Assembly: GCA_029204225.1 (NCBI GenBank)
Contig: CM055094.1
Coordinates: 23,830,541-23,894,540 of the forward strand
Reading direction: 5' to 3'
From: Diphasiastrum complanatum
Taxonomy: Eukaryota > Streptophyta > Lycopodiopsida > Lycopodiales > Lycopodiaceae
DNA length: 64,000 nt
In this document: positions 43,521-55,779 of the stretch, one piece after another
Layout: every line of letters starts with the position of its first letter
Position numbering within the stretch: the first letter of the stretch is position 1
Position numbers and translations under genes: made by a program
The notes under the pieces: generated by a model
Database searches by the model: none
Told to the model about the DNA's origin: nothing
What the model saw: the letters and a program-made list of their open reading frames with translations, nothing else

Positions 43521-44570
43521 GTGATTCTTTACAATGAGAAAGATGAAGCTGATAACTGGAAGCCAACAAAATATACGAAGAATTCGTGGGTATTGTTGCA
43601 TCCATCATCAAAGGGCAATTTTTGACAGAAGAAAAGAGCAAAAATGACATACAGATCTTATTGGAAAGCAAAAATTCTGGAGTTTAAGACTACTCCGGGA
43701 GGTTACTTGATATCAGAAGTTTTTATACAACAAGTATATATGCATTCAAAAATAAAAATACAAGATATCAATCCTCATGTTCATCAGAAATGTAACTATA
43801 AGTATCTCAAAATGTATGCACTCTACTACAGTCATAGGTGTTTTTTTTTTATTGAAGCTCTTCAGATTACGATTTAAATCTTCAACGTTTTTTTTTTTTT
43901 TTTTCAGATTTATATCCATCATGCATAAGTGAATGGGAGCCAACACAATCACTTGTAGGAATATTGGACATGATTCACTCTGATGTTGAAAAGCTACAAT
44001 ACAGAGGAAGAAGTCCAAAGGAACTTGCAGATTGTGGTATATATTTTTATGAATCTTAATATATGCCACAAATGGATGGAGGTTTTGGCAAGCTCGCAGC
44101 AATTCCATTGCTTAGTTTTTAGAGTGATGACTAATCTATTCCTGATAGTATTGTTTCTAAAAGCTACTCACTGATGTTAGAAATGCTATGAAGGTAAGTA
44201 CGGGCTCGAAAATTGTTGATTTATCTCATTGCATATATTTGTTGATTTTTTCTCAAGTGCTAGTGTTCGAAGGACACCAACTTTATTTGTTTAGAAGGAT
44301 TTATCAGATGAGACTTTGTCAGATCTCATGGATCAAGACTAGGATAGTAAAACAAATAATGACATAGAATGCAGGATTAAACAGTCGTCAATGATCTTCC
44401 ATTATCATATCGAAAAACAAATGTTCAGTCTCACATTTAGCTATCAAATATACAAGAAAATTGAAGGTACATGGCTACCACTGGATCAAGACTTTGAAAA
44501 ATGGTCACTCAAACCGAATGGAGATAAGCATTATCTATAATGAAGAATATTTGACTATGGTTGAGGTGTA
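43521..44570 (+). pseudogene. Unrecognised multi-exon coding-like sequence
   Basis: First block near 43555-43680: DNWKPTKYTKNSWVLLHPSS, then YWKAKILEFKTTPGGYLISE. A clear exon follows: acceptor after a 16-T tract at 43905 and donor AAG|GTAAGTA at 44193, reading CISEWEPTQSLVGILDMIHS, DVEKLQYRGRSPKELADCGI and MDGGFGKLAAIPLLSF. A third block from about 44295 reads LSDETLSDLMDQD, HYHIEKQMFSLTFSYQIYKK and GTWLPLDQDFEKWSLKPNGD. Stops within blocks (TAA, TAG, TGA) fit C-to-T decay. I know no family with this combination. It is convergent with the Ulp1-like gene about 450 bp away and could have been part of the same mobile unit. Confidence 0.35.
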
Positions 44571-45013
44571 AGAGCATTGGAAGCTTGATTTTATCAGAAT
44601 AGAGCTCATGCTATTACAAACTAATCTACCAACATATTTCAGATTTATCATCAACGGAAGACTCGTAAGTAATCTATGTTTATTGCCATTTCAAAATAGT
44701 ACAAAATAATTGAAAATGACATAATTTACAATTGCACATTCACTACTATTTGTCATGTCATAGATGTGAAAAAGACTGGAGCTGATAACATGCTGCAAAG
44801 ATCTACCTACAACAATCACCATTGTGGAAAAACAATAGCTTCAAATAAAGTTTAGTAAAAATCTATGTATAGAATATTTCATTCAATAAATGAAAGCCCA
44901 AGTTGGGCATCAATACATGTATTTTGTGCTCCCAAATTCATAAAATGGAACAACATTTGATATACCAATGTATATTTTTCTATCAATTCTATACATGTGC
45001 AATCTATATTTTT
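44571..45013. other. No gene seen
   Basis: AT-rich stretch between two convergent decayed genes. Confidence 0.5.
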
Positions 45014-46290
45014 CTAATCTTTATTTAATATAATAACATCATCCTTAGCACCATCATCAACAATGGGAGGCTGAAGCTTCGTTCTCGCCAGTATGCTTAG
45101 TATAATTTCTTGTCTAAATTTGTACACCTGGCTTGATGTGTACTCAGGAAGTGTAAATTGCAAGATAGAACATTCATGTATTAGTAACGCCTAAAAAAAT
45201 CAACAGAATAGAAAAACTAATCACGATTTCAAAACCAAGAACAAACAAAATAAATAACCTTTGAAATATCAACATCCTCTTGAAGGTTGAACCACTCAAA
45301 AAATAACTTTGCATTAAATAAAGTGTACCACCCACATCTGAATGAATCATTTTGCTAGGGTGACTGCAAAAAAATTCAGCACACAAGAAATCAATCAAGA
45401 AACAGAATGAATTAGAATGAAATAAATACATTAGAATACTGATTTCAAAATGCTGTTAAGAAAGACAGAATTTGCTTCCAAACTGACGATCTGCTAGTCA
45501 ATTGACTGGGGAACATCTGCTGGAATATATTTACTTAAATATGGCAAGTACATATCTACATCCTTATGCATATTGCTAGCCGAGTTCATCTTGACACAAA
45601 ATACTTTAACAATATTATCTACAGGTCTCTTAATAGAGATCGGGGTTAAACTCCAATGCTCACTGCAAAATAAGATAGAGATTCCATTAGCTGCAATTTT
45701 GAAAACTATTTCCATTGATAATGCCAATGATAAAGCTTTAAAAAGCAAGAAGCATTTAACATATCTTACTTGGTATGATAAGGCACGAGCAAGTATTTTG
45801 TTGCTTGTGTGAATCCACTAGTCAGACACTGTGAAAAAGTGTCATTATTCTCCTTGAAGGTCTAAAGCAAAAAGCTACTGAGCACCAACAATTCATTGGA
45901 TGAATCTCTTGCAATGTCATATTGCAAGAGTGTAACCCCAGACTCTATCACATGATCACTGATAGAAGCCCATCTTTTTTGAGATCCAAACAATCAATAA
46001 CTCTATATTTTATACTGAAGTCAAGTTCCTCCAATCTAAAACAAAATGGAACTCCAATTCTATCTACAACAACAACCGTTGTCACTCTCAAATCTAAGAT
46101 AATCATCTGAATATATGTATGTGTAAAAATTTGAACGAGGAGGAGGAGGTGGATGAGCAATATCTACAAGAATAATAAAATTATCCAAAATGGATGTAGT
46201 TATATTTACAATCGTATCTAGTGCAGCAGTATCTACATTACCAACGGGGTTAGGTTGAGGAAAAATCTGTGGTATTGGCCCTGCTAACTT
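45014..46290 (-). pseudogene. Ulp1/C48-type cysteine protease, decayed
   Basis: Exons inferred from frame and GT-AG: 45780-about 45953, 45488-45662, 45259-45363, 45014-45190, plus one or two upstream pieces to about 46290 (Pro-rich, then DRIGVPFCFRLEELDFSIKY). Seen: YLLVPYHTN|EHWSLTPIS, the His-Trp of Ulp1 peptidases; VKMNSAS where the family has the catalytic DS, here Asn; then QNDSFRCGWYTLFNAK, carrying the catalytic Cys, preceded by TAG (45355-45357) in place of the oxyanion-hole Gln (CAG to TAG). A second TAG is at 45862-45864 (CAG). The C-terminus reads LPEYTSSQVYKFRQEIILSI and ends at TAG 45014. Family role: SUMO or related deconjugation; plants also carry C48 genes inside transposons. 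With D, Q and frame broken it cannot be active. Confidence 0.65.
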
Positions 46291-46374
46291 TTTTTAGGAC
46301 TCTCTTGGGGGCCGGTTGCTTCCTAGGCCGCTTGGTATGGAGGTTTGTCCTATCTAATGGATTCCGCTGGTAGA

Positions 46375-47400
46375 TCATCTATCATCAATTTCTCCTGCCC
46401 AATCAACATCTGTATAACCTACCAACATTAGGGCTTCAGACTGATCATACTTCAAGCCAAAATTTAACGTGCCTCGAACATATCTCAAAATATGTTTAGC
46501 AGCTTTCCCGTGAGTCTGACTAGGTTCTTGCATAAATTGACTTACCACACCAACAACATAAGCAATATCAGGACATGTGTGTGTCAAATAGATTAAACTG
46601 CCCACTAACTGCCTATATAAGTATGCTTCAACTTTCTCGGCTTCATCAAATGCAGAAAGTTTGGTATTGGCCTCCATTGGAGTACTTAGTGACTTGCAAT
46701 CCTACATATTGAACTTATACAATAGATCATGTGCATACTTGCTTTGCGTAAGAATAACACTATCTTTCTTTTGCCAAACTTCAATACCAAGACAATAATG
46801 CATCAGCCCTAAATCGCTCATGTCAAAGGTACTGGAAAGGTATGATTTGATTTCATCAATAACCTCTCATTAATTTATGTAACAATCAAATCATCCACGT
46901 ACAAGACAATGAGCACTATATCTGAATCTTGTCTTAGAAAGTAAAGATTGGGATCAGCATCACTCTTTACCATTCCCCTTCACTTGAAGTGTTCATCAAT
47001 GCAAGAGTGCCATGCCCGTGGTGCTTGCTTCAATCCATAAATGGCTTTGTTGAGCTTACAAACAAGATGCTCTCTCCCTGGCTCAACAAATCCTTGAGGT
47101 TGTATTATGTACACCTCCTCATCTAGAACTCCATTAAGAAAAGCAGATTTAATGTCCATTGGTTGGATCTTTCAACCATAGAAAGCAAAAATAGCAATGA
47201 TAGAACATATAGTCACCATATTAGCTACGGGTGTGAAGGTTTCCTCAAAATCAATATCTTGTTGTTGCTCAAATCCTCTCGCAACTAACAGTGCTTTGTA
47301 CTTGTTGAGTTGCCCATCTGCTCCACATTTGGTCTTATAAATCCATTTGCAAGTGATAAATCTTCCAAATGGGTTGATCTTCTCCAAAGAAAGTAAATCA
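46375..47400 (-). pseudogene. Copia reverse transcriptase-RNase H fragment
   Basis: From right: FGRFITCKWIYKTKCGADGQ, NKYKALLVARGFEQQQDIDF, then LNGVLDEEVYIIQPQGFVEP, NKAIYGLKQAPRAWHSCI and LIVLYVDDLIVT, the catalytic site; then YLYRQLVGSLIYLTHTCPDI and VGYTDVDWAGEIDDRQSTSG from RNase H, where the sequence stops near 46340. Several stops and frameshifts lie between 46680 and 47170. Its right end is the folded-back duplication at 47357-47478. Confidence 0.85.
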
Positions 47401-47478
47401 CCCAGTGTTTCATGTAATTGGGATTACATGAAGGTGACGAACTTTCTTTGGAGAAGATCAACCCATTTGGAAGATTTA
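47357..47478. repeat. Foldback: perfect 38-bp inverted repeat in copia sequence
   Basis: 47357-47394 is the exact reverse complement of 47441-47478. Both are part of the copia segment encoding EKINPFGRF. In the 46-bp spacer lies a second palindrome, TTCATGTAAT-TGGG-ATTACATGAA (47409-47432). Confidence 0.92.
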
Positions 47479-47708
47479 TAGCTTAGTGCATCTTTGGGGA
47501 ATTTGAATCAATATTCATTAGCAGAGGCAAGCAATTAAAATATTGTTGCGTCTCTGAGTACTTATTCAGATGGGGAGATCGGACTAAGAATAATGAATCA
47601 TGGGAAAGACTTGAAAGCTTAAGGAATAGTTTCATGTTTTTGTTTTCCTGTTCTGAGGACAGACAAATTGCATTGCTTAGTCTGAAGATCAAGACATTCA
47701 CGGATCCA
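47479..47708 (+). other. Short decayed sequence before an LTR
   Basis: By position it is the last internal part of the element whose LTR starts at 47722. No motif was read. Confidence 0.4.
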
Positions 47709-47721
47709 AATTAAGGGGAGG
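47709..47721 (+). promoter_or_regulatory. Polypurine tract
   Basis: AATTAAGGGGAGG directly before the LTR start TATTGGATTTATC. Confidence 0.7.
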
Positions 47722-48372
47722 TATTGGATTTATCTCCTCTACTCTCCTAAATCTTATTTTAATCTACCCCCATTCATGCTGTATCTTTTTACTCATGTTG
47801 TCGCACAGTTTGCATATTTACATGTAAAATAAGACAGACGAATAAAACACGACTGTCTACATAAATACAAGTAAATTCTCACAGGCGAAGAAAAGGCAAA
47901 AAAATACGACACTGTTTTTTTACACGTGTTTTGTGACAGGCGAAAAATGTGACACTGCCTTACAAAATGCCAAAGGTGCCCTAGGAAAAGCGAAAGCACC
48001 CTGTAAATCAAATTCTAAGGCATTTCGTCAGAGTGACGCATTTTTCACATCTTCACCAACATTCACTTCAGCAAAGGCTAATGTCACGACCTTTTCACGC
48101 TCATCCCATACAACTGTGCTAACGGATTTGACAACGACAGCAGCCACCCACGATCTCCTACAGACAGTACATCCACTTTGTACTTTTTTCATCTGCACAC
48201 CTATAACATTGTGTATATATATTGAATACCATTTGCGTATTCGGTGGCGAACAATGAAGTGTGTGTAATATAATAGCATCGAAAGCTTATCAGACATAGA
48301 CGAAGTAAATGCCTTGCGCATTGATTCTTTATTGTCAGTAATAGATTCATTTCTTTTACAGATTGAATTAGC
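47722..48372 (+). repeat. 3' LTR copy 2 of the family at 3390-3864
   Basis: It aligns with the reverse complement of 3390-3864. The start TATTGG corresponds to TGTTGG of copy 1 (G to A). TATA-like GTATATATA at about 48214, and a segment of about 170 bp (roughly 47830-48010) is absent from copy 1. The right boundary is where similarity ends. Confidence 0.7.
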
Positions 48373-49149
48373 TTTGTAGAGCACGTGGTTTCGCCCGCTA
48401 TTGTCTTGTGCTCTACCGCATTATTGACATGTATATTTTGCTATACTTAATTTGATAACAACTCTTTTGTTCTGCGTTCAGATTTTGTGTCAATACTGCT
48501 ATGCTTATTTTTCATACTGTCTGACTCTCTTGTTGCTTAATCTGGTAATCTATTCTTTGCGAGTTATTATTAGTCTAGTTGTTGATGAATAATATTTAGT
48601 CTTGCCTTTCACGAATCATTCGCAACTGATTATCAGTCGAGCTCTGTCTAGCTCTTCGCGAATCATTCATGACAAATAACTTGTTTAATTGTTCGCGACA
48701 AATTATTCTTCTGGTGTTTTATTAATGTTTGGCTACGTAATCAGAACAATCGTGATTTCTATCACTAATGTTCTGTTCATTTTTGATAGGCATAGTCATG
48801 CTTAGGGAAAGAGTAATATAGCTCATTCCACTGCGCACGGACACTTTCTATTCAAGTTTGTTTCTCGTTCGAGTTTCGAGTTCACTTCTTTTTCGTGTTC
48901 ATTTTCTTTTCAAGCTATTTTCGTTCCTCACACTCACACACCCTCTTTCTCCAACATGAAATATGTAAATATGGTGAAAATAGGTTGTGGAAGTAGTCTA
49001 GGCTGTAGGGCTGATGGATGATTGGCCAATTGGGCGTATGGATGGTGATCTTGTCCATAGCCAACCCCAAATCTTTCCATTTATTTCTTCGCGGCATTAT
49101 CATGTAATAGGGATCTACTCGCAATTGGCGAGGGCTGGCGACGTAACTC
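48373..49149. other. No gene seen
   Basis: About 780 bp, with recurrent TTCGCGA/TTCGCAA words at 48550-48710 (for example TTCGCGAATCATTC near 48655). No coding frame. Confidence 0.5.
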
Positions 49150-50660
49150 CTAATTGATGTCGAAGTTTTTTAAAAAACAGTGACTCTCCATGCCGGCTAC
49201 TCTCTCAATGCGGGTATTTTGGATACCCTTTAGATATTGTAGGATTCGTTTGACCATTTGCCAATGTGCCATGCCAAGATTTGAAGAGAATTGGCTCAAT
49301 GCGTAAACAGAGAAAGTTAGATCGGGTCTGGTACAAATTGTCAAGTACATCAGACTACCGATTAAGTTTTGGTAGGGTATACTTGCCATCTTCTGTTCTT
49401 CCTCTTTCATTTTTGGGCAATCCTGCTTCGTGAGCTTGGCTCCAGCTATCATTGGTGTAGCCTTCTCTTTGCAGTCCATCATGTGGTATCGCTTCAACAC
49501 TTTTCTAGCATATTCTGACTGACTCAAGTGCATTTTGCCCTTTGTTCGATCTCTTCTGATCTTCAGCCCTAGAAATTTCGTTGCTTCTCCAAGATATGTG
49601 ATTTCGTAGCTCTCAGAAATCTGACTCTTCATGTCTTTGATCAGCATCAAAGAATTTCCTATCATCAACGAATCATCCACAAAAATGGTCAGTATCACAT
49701 AATCCTTTCCTACTCTTTTGATGTAGACATTGTAGTCTAATTGAGTAGGATTGAAGTCTAGAGACTTCAGAAGACCATCAAGCTTTGTATACCAAGCTCA
49801 TGATGCTTGTTTTAGACCATAGATGCATCTCTGCAACCAACAGACATATTGTCAATTGTCGGGGTCTTCATAGCCTTCAGGCTGCTTCATGAAAATTTTC
49901 TCCTCTAGATCTCCATGGAGAAAGCCTGTTTTTACGTCAATCTGGTGAATTTCCAAATTGTACTGTGTGGCGTATGCAAGGAGTAGCCTTATGCTTATCA
50001 TCTTCACCATGGGCGAATATGTGTCGAAATAGTCAATACCATATCTTTGTGTGTAGCCCTTCGTGACAAACCTTGCTTTGTAGTGGCCAATAATGTCATC
50101 TGATTTCATCTTTTTCTTGTATACCCACTTGCAGTCGACTATTTTTCTGTTTTCTGGCAGTGGCTCTAATGTCCATGCCTCATTTTGTCTCATCAACTCG
50201 ATCTCCTCTAACATTGTCTGCTTCCAGAATTCTCCCTCTGGACTCTGGATAGCTTTCTGATATGTTGTTGGCTCTTCTGTCAGGCTGCAGTACTTGAACT
50301 GCGTGTCTTCGCTCCATTGAAGATTGTCAGAGTAGCGGTCTGGAGGTCTTCTTTGTCTCGTTGACCTTCGAGGTTCGTTTCATCGCTGCTTGAACGTTTC
50401 TTGTTCGTGGGGTCGATCCTCTGCTTCCTACTGCTCTAGAGTCTGCGGCTCTGCATTCTAATTTGATGTCGTTCCTTGATCTCCCTCTTGAATAGGCAAC
50501 AGTGTGAAGATCTCATGGCCTCTTTCATCTTTTAGTCCAGGGAATGTGGACTCATCGAACTTCACATCTTTGCTCGAAACAACCTTCTTCGTGGTTGGGT
50601 TGTAGAGCCTGTACACATGTGTTCCGTTCAAGTGGCCGACCATGATTGTTTGCAAGTCAA
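49150..50660 (-). pseudogene. Copia linker-RT fragment
   Basis: From right: the post-integrase linker VYRLYNPTTKKVVSSKDVKF; a gap; then NEAWTLEPLPENRKIVDCKW, KARFVTKGYTQRYGIDYFDT and QIDVKTGFLHGDLEEKIFMK (palm entry); a frame break at 49700-49850; then ILTIFVDDSLMIGNSL with the FVDD catalytic site, and YLTICTRPDLTFSVYALSQF. RNase H is cut off at about 49160. Integrase and everything upstream are missing at the abrupt junction near 50660. Confidence 0.88.
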
Positions 50661-52879
50661 AAACACTATTTAAGACATTGTTTAATGAGTACGTGTGACA
50701 CCTTGCCTAATGAATTATCTAAGGCATGGTCTATGGAGCTGTCTAAGCTTTTATGCTATTGCTAAGCTATTGTCTTACTAAAGGAAGTGTCTAAGACAAA
50801 AGGGTCACTTTCGGCTTCCTAAAGGCTGCTATTGAAGGATGTTTTCATTGACAAGGCCAAAGTGAGACAATGTAGTCACATTTGAATTATCTATTCGCTA
50901 TTGTGCAGTTGATGTTCGTCACTTAAAATTCGAGATCTGACACAACACTTCTATCTTGCTTTCAACCAAATTCGAAGATAAACTTTTGTTCTATTGAGAT
51001 TTTCCTTAATAATGAGCTTTAATGGTCGAAGGCCTGCTATTAAACCCACTTGTATCATCTTATTGGAAGGCCATTTTTTGAAATTTATGAAGGGCGAACA
51101 TCTCGAAGGCAGGTTTTGCAATAGTCGAACTGCTCATGACCTCCTTATCCATTCGACGCAGAAACTTAGGGCATGTGCCATCCTTCCACTGGCAATTTCG
51201 GTAGCAGATCTATTTAGCCAGTTGCGAGCATCCCTCCACGCAAGTAAAATTCTTGGCAGATCAGCCAGCGACAGTCCTAAAGGCAAACTATGGCAGTTTC
51301 CACTTCCAGCCCATAGTATTCCACGCAGGCAGGTCTCCATACCTTCAAGCGACTCTCTATCTTCCCAATGGCTGCCAACCCAGCCATCGCAACCCAGCCA
51401 TCGCAGGGTCATTCTCTCTTTCTCTCTTCAGAAAGGCCAGCAGTTAGGGCATTATATGCTCTTCTTCAAACACAGACAGCCAGCAAATCCAATACCCTCT
51501 CACCTTCCAGCGCACCTCTTCCATAGCGGCTGAGGTGGTTTGCAGTGGCTGCTTTTGCTCTTCAACGATTGTTCTTCTGGTTTTCTTGCTTCACATCTCC
51601 ATCTACACCGCATTTCCATTTGGCAGCCACCAGCGCACTTCAAGCAGGTTTTTAAATGGTAGCGCCCTCCTCTGATGCACCTCAGATCTGCCAGCGTACT
51701 TCAAAGGCTATTTTCAAACAGTTTTCAGACATCAAAAGTGCCCTTCAACATTCATCAAATGTTTGCAGTTACTTCAACACTCCTATCTATTAATGTATAC
51801 TAGGCAAACTTGTACAGTGGTTGTCTTCCAGAACTAGCGGCTACCTACAATCAAATCACTACTAGCAATCATGTTTTCTAATTGACAGATCTACGCTTTG
51901 TTGGCAGCCTTCTATTGGTTCTTGAATAGACATTTCCACATGGCAATATCTTATTGGCCTATGAGTAGACACCAACATATGTCAGGCCTCTATTGGAAGG
52001 TATTTTGTGACAGTTATCAGACCTTCCTCTGCTCTACGAGTTTTAGGCACTATACAATGCCAGGCCTTTGCCATTCTCATTCAGTAAGACATTCTTCATG
52101 CTTAGCTTTGCAGGAGATGGAGAGCAGATATCAGAGTTTTCAGAGGGCTTTAATCTCTCTCTTTTTCCTATAGACTAAACTGGCAATGCAAATGCATTCT
52201 CTATTGAATAACTACTGTATTGCAGAATTGTATTGTGGTGACAACATTTTGAGTAATGTTCAATACAAATTCTAGACTGTCTTGTCTCACATCCATTCTT
52301 CAGTGCTATTCTGAATGATCCTGTGAATGTCATTGTGATTCTCTTGAATGTTGGATTCTACACTCTGTAGATTTGTGATTAACATTGACTAGGTATCAAT
52401 CTAACTATACAATGGGTCAGGATTCCTTTTATAGAACTCTAGAGTAGCAAGTTTATCTCGGCTGTTGAGGAACGAGATAGTTCATTGTAAGCATTGTCAG
52501 AGCAATCGTTTGGCCTTGTGAAATATGATGTATTGTTTAAGTTGAAACCTGATTTATAGTGCACAGATCTTGTTCTTGGCCCTGTTTGATCTTAATACTG
52601 AGTTGATGGTTAGTTTCTCCAAGATATTGTTCTCCAGAATCTGGACTTTATGGTTGAACATTCTGAATATTTTCTCTGTTGTTTGTTTTACCCTGTACAA
52701 TTTTCTTGGCAGTACTGGCTGCCATTCATAAATGTCCCTCTGACAACCAGATTATTCTTCCATTCCACTGTACTTCACTGCTAAATCATAATTATCACCA
52801 ATAATGACAGAATATCCCTACTTTGTGCTCTCTGGGGATCGACAACTTATTATACTACAATTTACTGCATTTCTCTGTA
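50661..52879 (+). other. Large non-coding insertion, probably LTR material
   Basis: About 2.2 kb separating two copia fragments that both contain the post-integrase linker, so it is not simply their shared interior. No convincing frame: the 179-codon frame at 50994-51533 is Ser/Pro/His-rich and lacks motifs. The right end, CTCTCTGGGGATCGACAACT near 52826, resembles the LTR end/primer region seen at 42883. Confidence 0.4.
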
Positions 52880-54533
52880 CGCTTGTTGCAACAAATATCA
52901 CATGTCGATGGCTGTTTAAAGTCGTAGCATGCATCCTCCTTGAAGATTACATCACTGAAAACAAATGCCACATTGGTGGATGGATCATAAATTTTATGTT
53001 AAGCTTTATGTTCATCAGGATAGCCAATGAAAATGCATTTATTTGAGCTCTGGTCCAATTTTTTTCTAAGTTGTTTAGAAACATGAACAAAGCATATACA
53101 ACCAAAGATTCTTAGATGATTGCTTTTGTGTTGGATCTATTCTGTAGGTAGCAAGCTGTGGCAGTAGCTTTTGCCCATAACTTTGAAGGTAAATTGTCTG
53201 AGAAGTAGTAGCTAGCGCAATAGAGTCCATATAAGTTCCCAACTCGAGTGCAAGTAGTTAGAGTAGCATCTATTTCGAAGATTGTACACTGTTCAGAAGA
53301 AAAGGTATAGCGTAGCCCTCATCAGTTATCTTTGAAATTGATAGGAGATTTTTAGATAGCTAAGGTACATGAAGGACATTCGAAACAAAAATGTAGAATG
53401 CATTTTTGAATACAATCTTGACATTTCCTTTGCCTTCACGTGAATGGTGCTTGAATCTCCGAGGTAGATGAATTCATCTCTAGTATAAGCTATATATTCA
53501 GTAAACCATTCTCTTCGAGGAGTCATTTGTTGGGTAGTGCCACTGTCGAAATACCACCTGGCGTAGTCTGCATCACTACTTTTGTAAGCCATTAATAGTT
53601 CTGATGGTTTGTCATCATCAAGGGTGTGCTCCTTAAATTCCACTGCATTGATGGAGTTTGGCTGTTGGTGTTGCTGCTTCTTCGCCTCGTTGTAGATTCG
53701 AATGTGACAATATTTGATGTCGTGGTTCACCCTCTTACAATATTTGCAAAAGAGTCGCTGTCTGGATCCACTGCTCTCCGATGGAGGTTGAGGCTTCTGT
53801 TCTGTTGCTTCTACATATGATTCTTGCCTTTGAAATTATCCTTCTTCTTAGCGTATAATGCTAGCGATTTATCTTTGATGGATAGGTCACTGGTGTTTCT
53901 CTGCATTTCTTCTTGAAGAAGATGATCGATGACCTTTTGAATAGTCAGGTCGGGTTGAGTGGAGATCATTACAACAAAGTGCTCATAAGACTTTGGTAAA
54001 GAAAAAAGTAAGGTCATTACATCATCATTATCTTGAATAGCGCATCATATAGTTGACAATTGATCTAGTACAGATTTAAAGTTGTTGATGTGGGTAGTGA
54101 TGGCTGTTGAATTAGACATTCCGAGAGTAAAGAACTTCTTCCTAAGGTGTAAACTAGTGATCACATCTTGAGTCTCACAGAGATTTGACAACAAATCGAA
54201 TGCTTCCTTAGATAATTTGCAAGTGGCGATGTGGGATATTTGGGAATCAACCAGATTCAATGTGATTGATGCTAGGGCCTTCTGATCCTTGATCTTCCAT
54301 GCCTTAGCTGATTCGAAATCAACATTATCTAGTTTCGGGTCAGACCTGTCTACAACATCCCAAAGATCTCTATCTATAAGCATCATCCTAAGTTTCAACT
54401 TCCAAATGTAGAAGATTGAACTGTTGATTGTTGACAATTCCAACCTATGATGAAGAAGATGAAGTGTTACTAGTGAGAGACATGTTGAACTGATAGCAAT
54501 TGACATAGAATAACCTCTCGACTTAAGCTGCAA
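52880..54533 (-). pseudogene. Copia gag-protease-integrase end
   Basis: Gag begins near 54482; its core reads FYIWKLKLRMMLIDRDLWDV, KDQKALASITLNLVDSQISH and DVITSLHLRKKFFTLGMSNS. Its second part (53811-54017) reads LPKSYEHFVVMISTQPDLTI. The knuckle is degenerate (CKRVNHDIKYCH). The protease motif is WYFDSGTTQQMT (53560). Most of integrase is deleted; the end of the domain and linker remain at 52890-53200: FIGYPDEHKA-stop-HKIYDPS and VFSDVIFKEDACYDF. Multiple stops make it inactive. Confidence 0.85.
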
Positions 54534-54545
54534 GCTTTGATACCA
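54534..54545 (-). promoter_or_regulatory. Met-tRNA primer binding site variant, minus strand
   Basis: The minus strand reads TGGTATCAAAGC, one change from TGGTATCAGAGC, four bases beyond the LTR end at 54550. Confidence 0.8.
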
Positions 54546-54549
54546 CCTC

Positions 54550-55252
54550 TGTTGGGAGAGAAAGAGAGAAAGCGGAACAACTTTTCCCATGTGGGCTGCT
54601 ACTGACTATCAGCAAGCTGAACGATCTCAACAAAGGAAGAGATAGAAAATGTTGAATAGAATCGCAGCTCGTGCATTGAGGACCGCTGAAATAGTTTTGT
54701 ACTCAAACGAATTTTTCGATTTGAGTACAAATCACCGAAGAGAATTAAGGATATGTGCAATTACTATTGATCAGTTTGAAAGTGATGTTGAATTTAGAAT
54801 TCAATGTGGTAGTGCAGAATGATAGCGTTCGTTCCTCAGGCGTCTAAGACAATCGTTGTCTGATTGAATTCTAAGGAGTCGAAGACGTCCGTGATTCAAT
54901 CAAACTGAGTGAACAAGCTGAGACAAGTAATTAGGAAGTGCAATCAATCACAACACACACATATCCACGTTAGACACAAATAGTAGGTGGTGTTACTTGT
55001 ATTTTACACTGAATGCTTGCTCAACATGGAGCAAGAACAACACAAGTGGTTACAACCTAAATGTAGTGTAACTTCGATGTTGAAACTTTCGCTCTTTTTG
55101 CACCACCTCATGAATGCGATTGGAGATGTATATATCCACAACAACCTCATGATTACAAAAATTTCTTAACTAATCTATAATTACAAGACTAGTTAAGTCT
55201 AACCCAATATTTGGTTGTGAATGTACTTTACAGAAATTTGATGTATAACAAC
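54550..55252 (-). repeat. 5' LTR of the minus-strand copia
   Basis: On the minus strand it ends CTCTCCCAACA beside the primer site. A TATATA box (minus) lies near 55128. The outer edge near 55252 (TGTTGTTATAC on the minus strand) is the most likely start but lacks a confirmed target duplication. Confidence 0.6.
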
Positions 55253-55779
55253 ATCTGTACAATTGTGTCAGTCACACGAGACAGATGATTCGAAGTAGTC
55301 GGATCACTCGATCATTGAAGTAGTCGGATGAGTCGGACACTTCGAATACTTTAGATGCTTCGTCGATAGTCAAAGTAGTTGAATGACTTGATGGTCGAAG
55401 TAGTCGAAGATGGCCAGGTCTTCGATCTTCTTCAGGTTGGAATACCATTCGAATGTAGATATCAACGGGAACGGATACCCTTTAGTCCAGAGATGAAGAT
55501 TAGCCAGAAGATCGACATACTCCTTTCGAATAGTTTGGCTAATTTGATTTCATGTAGAAAGTCCCAGGTGTCGAACTACTACACAAAAACCTGTGTATTT
55601 TACCAGACATTTCTCTACACACAGAATGAAGGTAGTTTTGCAAGTATTGTGGTCTGTGTTAAGAAACATGACTAAATATTCAAAATAACAAAACATAAAA
55701 CTGTAATTCCTACATGTATCAGATGAGCAGACATAAAACCTAGAAGGTTGCATCTGACCCTAGATCAATGATTAATTCA
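55253..55779. other. No gene; GAAGTAGTCGGA words
   Basis: CGAAGTAGTCGGAT(C/G)A recurs at about 55290 and 55317, with the variants AAGTAGTTGAATGA and GAAGTAGTCGAAGA at 55371 and 55397: a short degenerate tandem tract of roughly 27-bp spacing. No gene. Confidence 0.5.

Noticed and set aside
50994-51533. A 179-codon plus-strand frame
   Set aside because: Ser/Pro/His-rich with no recognisable domain, overlapped by another open frame on the opposite strand, inside an LTR-like insertion.
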